DNA from: Actinomycetes bacterium
Lineage (GTDB): Bacteria > Actinomycetota > Acidimicrobiia > Acidimicrobiales > Bog-793
Length of the DNA: 14,818 nucleotides
NCBI GenBank assembly: GCA_021785095.1
Contig: JAJYGM010000023.1
Span: forward strand, 1 to 14,818
Reading direction: 5' to 3'
Every line of letters starts with the position of its first letter. The first letter of the stretch is position 1. The notes beneath the pieces are model-generated. The model did no database searches and was not told where the DNA came from. It saw nothing but the letters and a program-made list of their open reading frames with translations. This document shows, piece after piece, positions 1 through 6,237 of this stretch. Position numbers and translations under genes: made by a program.

Positions 1-1
1 G

Positions 2-1816
2 ACAGAGTAGACCGTCTGGACAGCTTCGATCGCTCTCCGGAGCCGGGTGCGCAGGTTCAAGTCCTGCCGAGGGCGCCGACCAGTCCTCCGCAGTTTCGCG
101 GAGGACTGGCGATTGCCAGTGGTCGCTAAGCGTGACCCCGACGTCGATCGCGTCGCCGTCGGGGTGGAAGGCGACTTCGAGCTGGATCACCTCGAACAGC
201 GCTCGCAGCTCGCTTTGGTCGAGTGCGTCGAGCCCGTCGGCGAGGAGTGGCAGGCGATCGAGCAACGGTGCCACGTCGGCCAACATAGGCGGCTCTGCAG
301 CCGACTGTTCGGCGAGCGCGACCAACCGCTGCCTGCGCTCGGCGATCGCGTCCTCAAGCTCCGCGACGCGCTGCGCGATCCGACGGCGAAGGCTCGGCGT
401 CACCTCGTCGGCTTCGAGGTTCAACACCTGTCGGTCGAGCCGACGCTCGAGGTCAGTGATCTCGGACTCGATCTCCGCCGCACGGCTCGCAGCGGGTGCT
501 TCCCTGCCGGGCTCGTCCGCGACCGCCAGGCTGCGCTCCCAGTAGTCCCGGCGCTTCGGTCCGAAGAGCGCGGTCCCGAGGAAACCGAGCAGCGCATCGT
601 TCAGTCGCGCCTCGTTCAGGTAGACGTGCTTCGGATGGCCTTCGGGAATGTTCGCGGAGCGCTGATGGGTTGGCTGACAGGAGTAGTAGGTCGAGTTGCG
701 GCGATGGTTGCCCCACATGCGCAGCCCGCAGATCCCACAGTGGAGCAGCCCCCGGTAGAGGTAGTTCGTGAGCGCCCTCGGGCGCGCCTCGGTCGCAGGG
801 ACATGCTGGCGTGATCGCGAGGTGGCGCGGGCGCGCAGCTGCACCGCGTCGTACTCCTCGCGGCTGATGATCGCCGGGTGCGCGACCTCGTCGGACCAGA
901 TCCAGGCCTCGGGCGCGTTCTCGCGGTTGTGACCGGACTTGCGCGCCTTGCGGTTCCAGACCTGGTACCCGGTGTACTTCGGATTGCGGAGCACCTCGCG
1001 GATGGACGACCGGCTCCAGCGGCCGAGCGCGGTCGTCGGCGCGATCGGGACCGGCGGTGGGTAACGGTCGAGGTCCGCGTTCATCCGGTCGCGGATCTGC
1101 AGGAGTCCCACGCCTCCCGCGAGATAGGCGTCGTAGATGGCGCGCACGACCGGCGCGCGCACCGGGTCCAACTCGAGCGTCCGTTTCAGGTTGCCGCGGC
1201 TCGCCTTGTGCGGGTTCGGATGGTCGTGGGTGACGAAGCGGTAGCCGTAGAGGGCGACGCCGCCGGTGTGCCAGCCCTGGCGCGTCGAGGTCTCCAGGCC
1301 CTGGCGGGACTTCACCATCAGCTCGTGGTGATAGCCCCGCGCGATGCCGATGTTCACGTGGCGGAGCACGATCGTCCCGAAGGACTCCTCCAACGGTTCG
1401 TCCGCCGCGCAAAGCCGCACCCCCGCCTGGTGCAGCTCGTCCTCGACCCTGAGCGCGACCGAGGAGTTGCGGCTCAATCGACTGATCGACTCGACGATCA
1501 CGCGATCGAAGCGCGCTGGGCGACGCTGCGCATCGGCGAGCAGGTCCGCCAACCCGCCGTCGCGCGGGATCGCGATGTTGAAGCCAGCGACGTTGCCCGA
1601 GCCGCGATCGGCGTACGCACGCGTGCCGGACTCGATGTCGTAGTAGTGCGCGACGATCCGACCGCCCGACTCCGCGACGAGGTGTTCGGCGTTGGTGAGC
1701 TGGCGGGGGAAGCTGAGCGTCGGGTCCTGTTCGTCCTCGGTCGAGACCCGTCCGTAGAAGGCGTAGCGGGGGCCGGGGACAACCGTTGGACCGCTGGTCA
1801 TCATCGGGCTGGTCAT
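2..1816 (-). CDS. Large serine recombinase (3' end beyond window)
   Basis: Predicted site-specific DNA recombinase that integrates or excises the element. The 605 visible residues show the family order. A resolvase catalytic domain begins with YGRVST, where Ser25 is the expected nucleophile, and contains an ISRLSR motif. A 'Recombinase' DNA-binding domain follows (about residues 190-340, including NPKYTGYQVWNRK). Next come a zinc-ribbon segment (HCGICG) and a charged coiled-coil stretch near residues 480-530. The start is ATG at 1816, with AGGAGG about 7 nt upstream. The ATG overlaps the TGA of a small upstream frame (ATGA), so translation is probably coupled. The frame is still open at the left edge. 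Its last visible codons lie over a perfect palindrome and the antisense of a tRNA-like 3' end, so the C-terminal tail (reading SAGLEPAHPAPE) is probably not native recombinase sequence. Family assignment is firm; the target site is inferred. Confidence 0.93.
   Translation of the reverse strand, partial: MTSPMMTSGPTVVPGPRYAFYGRVSTEDEQDPTLSFPRQLTNAEHLVAESGGRIVAHYYDIESGTRAYADRGSGNVAGFNIAIPRDGGLADLLADAQRRPARFDRVIVESISRLSRNSSVALRVEDELHQAGVRLCAADEPLEESFGTIVLRHVNIGIARGYHHELMVKSRQGLETSTRQGWHTGGVALYGYRFVTHDHPNPHKASRGNLKRTLELDPVRAPVVRAIYDAYLAGGVGLLQIRDRMNADLDRYPPPVPIAPTTALGRWSRSSIREVLRNPKYTGYQVWNRKARKSGHNRENAPEAWIWSDEVAHPAIISREEYDAVQLRARATSRSRQHVPATEARPRALTNYLYRGLLHCGICGLRMWGNHRRNSTYYSCQPTHQRSANIPEGHPKHVYLNEARLNDALLGFLGTALFGPKRRDYWERSLAVADEPGREAPAASRAAEIESEITDLERRLDRQVLNLEADEVTPSLRRRIAQRVAELEDAIAERRQRLVALAEQSAAEPPMLADVAPLLDRLPLLADGLDALDQSELRALFEVIQLEVAFHPDGDAIDVGVTLSDHWQSPVLRETAEDWSAPSAGLEPAHPAPESDRSCPDGLLC
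30..77 (+). other. tRNA 3'-end-like fragment (possible attachment site)
   Basis: The plus strand carries a T-arm-like stem-loop (GCAGG at 51-55, TTCAAGT loop, CCTGC at 63-67). It is followed by CGAGGGC (68-74), which looks like the 3' half of an acceptor stem, and then GCC. A weak anticodon-like arm at 30-46 would show CCG or a similar Arg-type anticodon. No matching 5' acceptor (GCCCTCG) or D-arm is visible in the first 30 bases, so this is not a complete tRNA gene here. It overlaps the end of the recombinase frame on the other strand. A partial tRNA 3' end next to a recombinase is the usual look of an integration scar, although large serine recombinases use tRNA genes less often than tyrosine integrases do. 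Confidence 0.5.
80..109. repeat. Perfect 12-bp inverted repeat inside recombinase 3' end
   Basis: CCAGTCCTCCGC (80-91), a 6-nt loop, and GCGGAGGACTGG (98-109) form a perfect 12-bp stem. A second stem, ACTGGC/GCCAGT (105-110 and 115-120), overlaps its right arm, so the two hairpins are mutually exclusive. There is no T-run, so it is a poor intrinsic terminator. The right arm contains the 11-mer CGGAGGACTGG that recurs in the R1 and R2 repeats. A recombination site or a bidirectional 3' structure are both possible. Confidence 0.75.
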
Positions 1817-2056
1817 CGGGCGACCTCCTCTGTGTCCGGTTGATCCCCCTCTCCTACCTCCATTTCGGCGACCAGGGCGAGCAGGCGGCGGACGATCCGC
1901 CCCTGCGCCGCCACCGATGGTGCGGACCTCGAAGCGGACAGTGAGGGGAGCCTCGGCGCGGACCAGCTCGCGGCGCCGGACAGTGCCCGAGCGCCCCCAT
2001 GTCGCGTCGCGTTCGCCTGCGTAGGTGTGCCGCGCCGTCCGCTTTCCGGCGCCCAC
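1813..2056 (-). pseudogene. Small gene upstream of recombinase, apparently frameshifted
   Basis: No family recognised. Between the recombinase and the Replic_Relax gene, the minus strand has two short stretches of convincing coding sequence in different frames. The upstream one (about 1915-2056) reads ...TVRRRELVRAEAPLTV... in frame with the recombinase. The downstream one (1813 to about 1905) reads RIVRRLLALVAEMEV and ends in a TGA that overlaps the recombinase ATG. Codon third positions are strongly G/C-rich in each stretch only in the stated frame, which points to a frameshift in a G/C run near 1901-1915. The proposed start, GTG at 2056, is a guess. If repaired, it would be a basic protein of about 80 residues translated just before the recombinase, possibly an accessory or regulatory protein. 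Confidence 0.4.
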
Positions 2057-2127
2057 GTCGCAACGTGGGCCGAGGTCGTGGCGCCCGTCGCCCAGTCCGC
2101 TTCCATTACAACTTGGGGGCCGCGCGC

Positions 2128-2973
2128 TCATGACCTTGTCCCAGGAGTGCCCGACAGATCGACCAGTGCCAGGCGCGGCCCGGTCGAGCCGATCGGGAGC
2201 CAGCTCGCCCTGCCCGGTCCTTCCCCGATCCCCTCGGCGGTCGTCACGATGCGAAGGGAGGGGTGGCCGAGGACGCGACGCGCCTCGGCCTCGCGGCGCG
2301 GGGAGGGGAAGGAAAAGCAGACCCACGGCGACCACCCCGTCGCGCGGACGAGGTCGGCATAGCCGGTGAGCTTCTCCGCGAGACGTTTCAGCGGCTCGGT
2401 GCCACGGTCGACCTCGACCAAGAACTCCACGCGGCCCTTCGGGCCGTCGAGCGTGCCGAAGCCGTCCGGCCGGACGACCGCGCCCCACTCGGATGCGCAG
2501 CGACGCTCGGACCACCACTCGCTGAGGGTCACGTCGCGTTCGTGGCGCGTCGCCTTCGCGAGCTGACAGAAGAGCCCGTTGACCGCGAGCAGATGCGCGA
2601 GGCGCTGGCTGTCGGCGAGCGCGAGGGCGCGCAGACGGCGCGCTTCGGCGCGGGACACCTCGATGCCGCGGTCGGCCGCGACGATCTCGACGCCGAGTGC
2701 GTCGAGATCGTAGTGATAGGGCTCGGAGCCCTGCTGTCGGAAGTGACGGAAGCGGTCGAGCACGCGCAGGCCCACCAAGGTCGAAAGATGGTGCTGGGCG
2801 GTGATGACGTTGTCGAAGCAGAGGTCGGTCACGTGTGCGGTGAGCAGGACCTGATGGTCGTAGAGGACGTGACAGAGGAGACGGTCACGAGCGGTCAGTC
2901 GACGCACGACCTTGGTCACCATCACGTCGGACACCGGCGGCCGCCGGAGGGCTGGAGTGGGAACAGATTTCAT
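2128..2973 (-). CDS. Replic_Relax-family (replication-relaxation) protein
   Basis: 281-residue protein resembling the Replic_Relax family (PF13814). These proteins are found on actinobacterial and other Gram-positive plasmids and integrative elements, where they are thought to act in replication or relaxation of mobile DNA. The N-terminal part has a winged-helix look (RLTARDRLLCHVLYDHQVLLTAHVTDL, residues about 25-52, given here only as a locator in outline). The middle and C-terminal part carries the typical FLVEVDRGTEPLKRLAEKL pattern, with VEVDRGTE near residues 185-195. The ATG overlaps the stop of the coupling-protein gene (ATGA at 2973-2970), so the two were one transcription unit. The frame is uninterrupted, unlike its neighbours. 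Family assignment rests on recalled sequence features; the biochemical role is not established. Confidence 0.75.
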   Translation of the reverse strand: MKSVPTPALRRPPVSDVMVTKVVRRLTARDRLLCHVLYDHQVLLTAHVTDLCFDNVITAQHHLSTLVGLRVLDRFRHFRQQGSEPYHYDLDALGVEIVAADRGIEVSRAEARRLRALALADSQRLAHLLAVNGLFCQLAKATRHERDVTLSEWWSERRCASEWGAVVRPDGFGTLDGPKGRVEFLVEVDRGTEPLKRLAEKLTGYADLVRATGWSPWVCFSFPSPRREAEARRVLGHPSLRIVTTAEGIGEGPGRASWLPIGSTGPRLALVDLSGTPGTRS

Positions 2974-4083
2974 CGATCACTCCAGGAGTCGGGGTCCTCG
3001 TCTGCCGGGTTGATGGAGCCGTCGTCGTGCGGGTCCTCCGAGATATGACCCGGCAGGTGAGGGATGCCGAGCGAGCCGCCGTAGGAGATGCCGCAGGAGC
3101 TGCCGAACGAGCTGTTGCTGCGGTCATCGGTGGTTGCTGTTCCATCGGCATCGATGCCGTTCGGACCCTCCGAGCCCCTGCGTCCCGACAGGTTGCGGCG
3201 CAGGACCTCGTCGTGGCGCTCGGCGAGTCGACGCCCGAAGTGCTCACGGGCGTCTTTGCGGGCAAGCTCGCGCCGCTGCGGGTCGGCGCGCCCTGCCGGT
3301 TCGGTGCGCATCGTGAAGGCGGACAGCTCCTCGCCGTTCACGACGAGGCGCGCCGCGGCTTGGTAGGCGGCGAGGCGATGGAGGTCGTAGGCGGCGAGGT
3401 TCGGCTGCACGTGGCGCTCGAGGACGCGGGCGTCCTCCGGCGAGCAGTTGAAGATGATCTTGTTGCGCGCGTTCGCGGCGAGCGCCTCGCGAAGATCGCT
3501 CGGCAGCTGGCCGAGGTACTGGTGCGCGGCGACGACGGAGAGCCGGTAGCCGCGGGCCTCGGCGAGCATGTCCGACAGCGACCCGGGCAGGTTCAAGAAG
3601 TTCTGGCACTCATCCACGTAGAGCGTCGCGTCGACGCGGGCCTCCTCGCCCGCGCGTGCCCGGGCGGGCGGTCACCTCCTGCCAGACCTTGGCGACGATG
3701 AAGCTCCCGAGGAGGGCCGAGCAGTCCTCGCCGAGCGAGCCCTTCGGCAGGCGTGCGAGCAACAGCCCGCCGTCGAGGACGTCTGAACCGAGGTCGAAGC
3801 TCGACTTCGCCGCACCGAGACCGCGGCGACGAAGGGCCGGGTCAGCACGACCCGGAGCTTGTTCATCACCGGGCCGACCATCTGGGCCTGCGCGCCGGGC
3901 GAGAGCTTGTCGTAGTGCTCCCAGAAGCCCAACAGGCTCGGGTCGTCCACGTGGCGCAGGCACGCCCGGCGATGGACCGGGTCGGTCAAGATGCGCGGGA
4001 TGTCGGCGAGCATCGCCCCTGGCAATGCCAACGCGCTCAACGACGCGACGCGCAGCACGTCGTCGGTGCGCGGTCCCCAGTAG
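2970..4083 (-). pseudogene. VirD4/TraG-like coupling ATPase, C-terminal part, two frameshifts
   Basis: C-terminal half of a type IV coupling-protein-like ATPase, the membrane ATPase that feeds DNA to a conjugation channel. Three successive frames on the minus strand together give one protein. First comes GPRTDDVLRVASLSALALPG to VLTRPFV (4076 to about 3830). Next is SSFDLGSDVLDGGLLLARLPKG to KVWQEVTAR (about 3828-3670). Last is EEARVDATLYVDECQNFLN to the TGA at 2970. The last part holds the Walker B motif (LYVDECQ) and the VVAAHQYLGQLPSDLR sensor-like region. The first shift lies near 3815-3832. The second is explained by a tandem CCCG copy near 3661-3670. The gene is interrupted at 4077-4083 by the IS, and its continuation lies at 5860-5943. 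The tail after residue 150 of the last frame is Gly/Ser-rich. Not functional as read. Confidence 0.8.
4077..4083. repeat. IS target-site duplication, left copy
   Basis: CCAGTAG (plus strand) directly borders the left terminal inverted repeat. It is identical to 5860-5866 on the other side of the IS. The flanking bases differ, so the duplication is exactly 7 bp. Confidence 0.88.
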
Positions 4084-4103
4084 TCGACTTTCGTAGTTTC
4101 GTG
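4084..4103 (+). repeat. IS terminal inverted repeat, left
   Basis: Reads TCGACTTTCGTAGTTTCGTG inward from the left end. It matches the right end (5859 to 5840 on the minus strand) at 17 of 20 positions, with the outer 10 bases identical. Confidence 0.88.
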
Positions 4104-4130
4104 GCGGAGGCCGAGATCGGGTGATAGCCC

Positions 4131-5416
4131 CTATGCAGCCACGGCGAGTGCCTCCACCAATACATCGACTGTTTGCTGGTCCAGGACGGGAGCACCCGAA
4201 GCGGGATAAATCCGTTCGCGCCATAGCGTTCGACGCAGCTCGGCCAGCGCGTCAGCGAACGAGGGGGCTTGCTTCGTCGGATACCACGGCTGGATCCCGA
4301 AGCTGGGATGGCCCCCGCTGACCTCGATGTACCAGACCCACACGGCGCCGTAGAGCCAGAACGAGAGCCCGGCGGCGCGCTCGGGTCCTTTGTCCTTCCA
4401 GGACTGGGGCTCTTGGCCCCCGATCGCTTGCTTGACCTCCCGGTAGCACATCTCGACCACCTGCCGGCGTAGATCTCGACCACCTCTGCTGCCGACATAG
4501 CGAGGTCCGTGCTGAAGAAGAAGTCGTCCGGCTCCTTGCCGGCAGGGTCCCTCACGACGACGAGGCGGACAAGAGCGTCGGGGCAGACCCGGTACCACAG
4601 CACCTCTCTTGACCAGACGAGCTTTGTGACCCGTCGTCCCCGCCAGTCGAGCTCCACCTTCTTGAAGCCGGTGGCCGCCTGTGCGAGCTTCACGGGGGTG
4701 GGCAGGCGGGCGCCGCGCTTTCTCGGGCGGCCAGCCTTGCCAGTGCGAAGCGGCGGCGCCTCGTAGAGAGCGGCGTCACGGCGCATGCGGCTGACGACCG
4801 TGGTTCGTTCCAGGTGGTCCCCAGCCAGGGTCGCATAGGCCCCATCCCCGCAAAGCACGAAGGAACGCTCGGGCAGCCAGGACGCCAGATCGGCCATCAT
4901 CTCCCGGGCGAGGGCGGGCATGGTCGGCCCGTCCTTTCGGTGCAGGCGGAGATTGACCGGGATCGCTATCGTCATGCCTCCCCACGGAGGTGTCACCGCC
5001 ACGCAGAGCACCACGAGGTTGAGGCCCCGGGCGTAGACGACGCGCTTTTTGGTCGAGCGCACAGCATCTCGCCAGCTGGCCGCGCCTTCGACCTTTGGCC
5101 CATTGCGGTGGAACAGCGTGTCGTCGAGGTAGAGGACGATCCTCCCGGGGCCGAGAAGGCTCGCGACCACCAGCTTGCACAATGCCTCGAAGCACCGGGC
5201 AAGCGACCAGGCCCCGGCTCGCACCAAGCGGTGGTAGGCGTCGTGAGCGGCCCGACTGGCTGGGTCCATGACACCCACCATCTGGACGATGGAGCGCCGG
5301 GCGGTAGTGCACGCCCACGCGGTCATGAGCTCGCAGAACAGGGCGAACGAGGGGGAGGTGAAGACGCCGGTCGCACAGCCGAGCAGCGCCTTCCAGGCTC
5401 GCCCTGGCCGATTCAC
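4131..5416 (-). pseudogene. IS transposase (DDE), frameshifted near 4455
   Basis: DDE transposase of about 428 residues if repaired. It starts at a GTG (5416) that overlaps the TGA of the upstream small gene (GTGA). The catalytic residues are visible: LYLDDTLF (first Asp), LCGDGAYA (second Asp) and, after the frameshift, EMCYREVKQ (Glu, in the YREVK context typical of IS4-like enzymes). The first frame carries the protein to EIYAGRW and then degenerates. The continuation EMCYREVKQAIGG to VEALAVAA lies in the next frame and ends at the TAG at 4131. The shift, near 4451-4465, falls where GGTCG-type short repeats occur, consistent with a few lost bases. It sits between the second and third catalytic residues, so the product as read lacks the Glu. 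A programmed frameshift seems unlikely because no slippery run is visible, but it cannot be ruled out. Confidence 0.82.
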
Positions 5417-5718
5417 CGGGCTCGGCGCCTGGAGCCAGCAAGGCGTGCCCGCAGGGCAGCGATCCCGGCGTCGGCTCGTCGGTCGAGATCGGCTCTCGCC
5501 GCTTCGTAGCGGGCCAAGCCTGCACGCACCTCGTCGAGATCGGCACCGGTGAGGGTGAGGGTCTTCGCTTTCCCGTCCTCTAGGTACGACAGGGCCGGGC
5601 TCTCGTGCGCCTCATCGCCAGATGCGCAGCGGCAGTTGGGCTTACCGCATCGCCGACGGAACGTGAACAGGCTGCCTCTCAACACGAGTGGTTCGCCGCT
5701 GTGCTGGCGGATCGGCAT
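5413..5718 (-). CDS. IS accessory small protein (DUF6788-like)
   Basis: 101-residue protein, beginning MPIRQHSGEPLVLRG, encoded just inside the right end of the IS. It has a compact Cys-containing segment (RRRCGKPNCRCASG) that could bind a metal, then LSYLEDGKAKTLTL and a helical, Arg/Ala-rich C-terminus. I recall such proteins (DUF6788) preceding transposases in some IS elements; their role is unknown. The ATG at 5718 is chosen because AGGAGG lies about 8 nt upstream. An in-frame ATG at 5766 is also available but lacks a comparable site. Its stop overlaps the transposase start, so the two proteins are translationally coupled. Confidence 0.72.
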   Translation of the reverse strand: MPIRQHSGEPLVLRGSLFTFRRRCGKPNCRCASGDEAHESPALSYLEDGKAKTLTLTGADLDEVRAGLARYEAARADLDRRADAGIAALRARLAGSRRRAR

Positions 5719-5839
5719 CGTTCCTCCTGTCTGTAATGAGTCACTAGTTACAGACCAGGAGACCACGACTTCGTGCCCAGGTGGTGGATGGTGTCTCGAG
5801 ACGCCGCTACGCGACGGCGAAGATCAGGTCGTCAGGCGA

Positions 5840-5859
5840 CCCGAAAGTGCGAAAGTCGA
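5840..5859 (-). repeat. IS terminal inverted repeat, right
   Basis: Reads TCGACTTTCGCACTTTCGGG inward on the minus strand, the partner of 4084-4103. Confidence 0.88.
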
Positions 5860-5866
5860 CCAGTAG
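5860..5866. repeat. IS target-site duplication, right copy
   Basis: CCAGTAG, identical to 4077-4083, immediately outside the right inverted repeat. Confidence 0.88.
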
Positions 5867-5943
5867 GCGGCGAAAAGACGGTGGAAGATGCCGACGAGGT
5901 GGTCGACCGCGAGGTGCGGGTCGGGACCGTCGAGCACGTTCAT
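5860..5943 (-). pseudogene. Coupling-ATPase remnant upstream of the IS
   Basis: 28 codons reading NVLDGPDPHLAVDHLV then GIFHRLFAAYW. They join in frame to GPRTDDVLRVAS at 4076 once the IS is removed. In VirD4/TraG-like proteins this segment follows the Walker A region by several tens of residues, so the N-terminal membrane and Walker A part of the gene is missing. Upstream of about 5943 the minus strand no longer looks coding for this family. The gene was therefore cut here by an event separate from the IS, apparently the junction that brought in the plus-strand operon. Confidence 0.7.
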
Positions 5944-6237
5944 CGCATGACTGGCGCGGTTCACCGCAACTTCTTGGTATCCTGTTGACGCCGCGGTGGC
6001 GGCTTGGGTACGGCGACGACGCGGAGCCTGGGTGAATCCCTCCTCCAAGTCGGGAGCCTGCTGTCCGGAAGCCTTCGGGTTTCCTGCCAGGGGCGAATGC
6101 ACGACGCAAACGGCACCGTCGTACCGAAGGGTGCGTCGAGGAGGTTCTCGGATTCCCTGAGTTGCGGGGCGCCCGTGTGTTGGTTTCGGACGACCGGCTT
6201 GACCAGTCCGATAACTGAACACAAGGAGACGCCCCCA
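5944..6237 (+). promoter_or_regulatory. Leader region of the three-gene operon
   Basis: 294 bp without a convincing gene. The plus frame is open through it, in phase with the following gene, but it has no good early start. It ends with AAGGAG at 6223-6228, 9 nt before the ATG at 6238, a good ribosome binding site. A possible -10 element (GATAAC) lies at 6210-6215, but no clear -35 is spaced correctly. I see no terminator or repeat. Confidence 0.4.

Larger units (their letters stand above)
4084..5859 (-). mobile_element. 1776-bp insertion sequence with DDE transposase
   Basis: A complete insertion sequence. Imperfect 20-bp terminal inverted repeats (17 of 20 positions identical) start TCGACTTTCG at both ends, flanked by a 7-bp duplication of CCAGTAG. 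Inside are a 101-aa accessory protein and a DDE transposase on the minus strand. Removing the IS and one CCAGTAG copy restores an open frame, ...HRLFAAYW-GPRTDDVL..., in the host coupling-protein gene, which confirms both boundaries. I cannot name the IS family with certainty. The transposase has an IS4/IS701-like DDE look, and a 7-bp duplication together with a two-gene layout should narrow the choice. The transposase frame is broken, so this copy is probably not autonomously mobile. Confidence 0.9.

Noticed and set aside
1..77. Complete tRNA-Arg gene
   Set aside because: The T-arm and 3' acceptor half are present, but no D-arm or 5' acceptor half matches; the anticodon stem has a mismatch and G-U pairs.
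80..109. Rho-independent terminator for the recombinase or tRNA
   Set aside because: The stem is strong, but neither side has a T-run, and the recombinase frame reads through it.
47..814. Long plus-strand open frames opposite the recombinase (also 878-1843)
   Set aside because: They are antisense to the clear serine-recombinase frame. Their translations are Arg/Val/Glu-rich low-information strings with no motif, a usual by-product of high GC content.
453..1412. 319-codon minus-strand frame overlapping the recombinase
   Set aside because: It is the neighbouring frame of the recombinase on the same strand; the recombinase frame carries all domains and the ribosome binding site.
2263..3048. 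261-codon plus-strand frame
   Set aside because: Exactly antisense to the Replic_Relax-type gene, which has family features and overlaps its neighbour by ATGA.
6004..6237. Extending the 663-aa protein upstream by 78 residues
   Set aside because: The frame is open, but there is no good start signal there, the sequence is poor in protein-like pattern, and AAGGAG lies at the right distance from ATG 6238.
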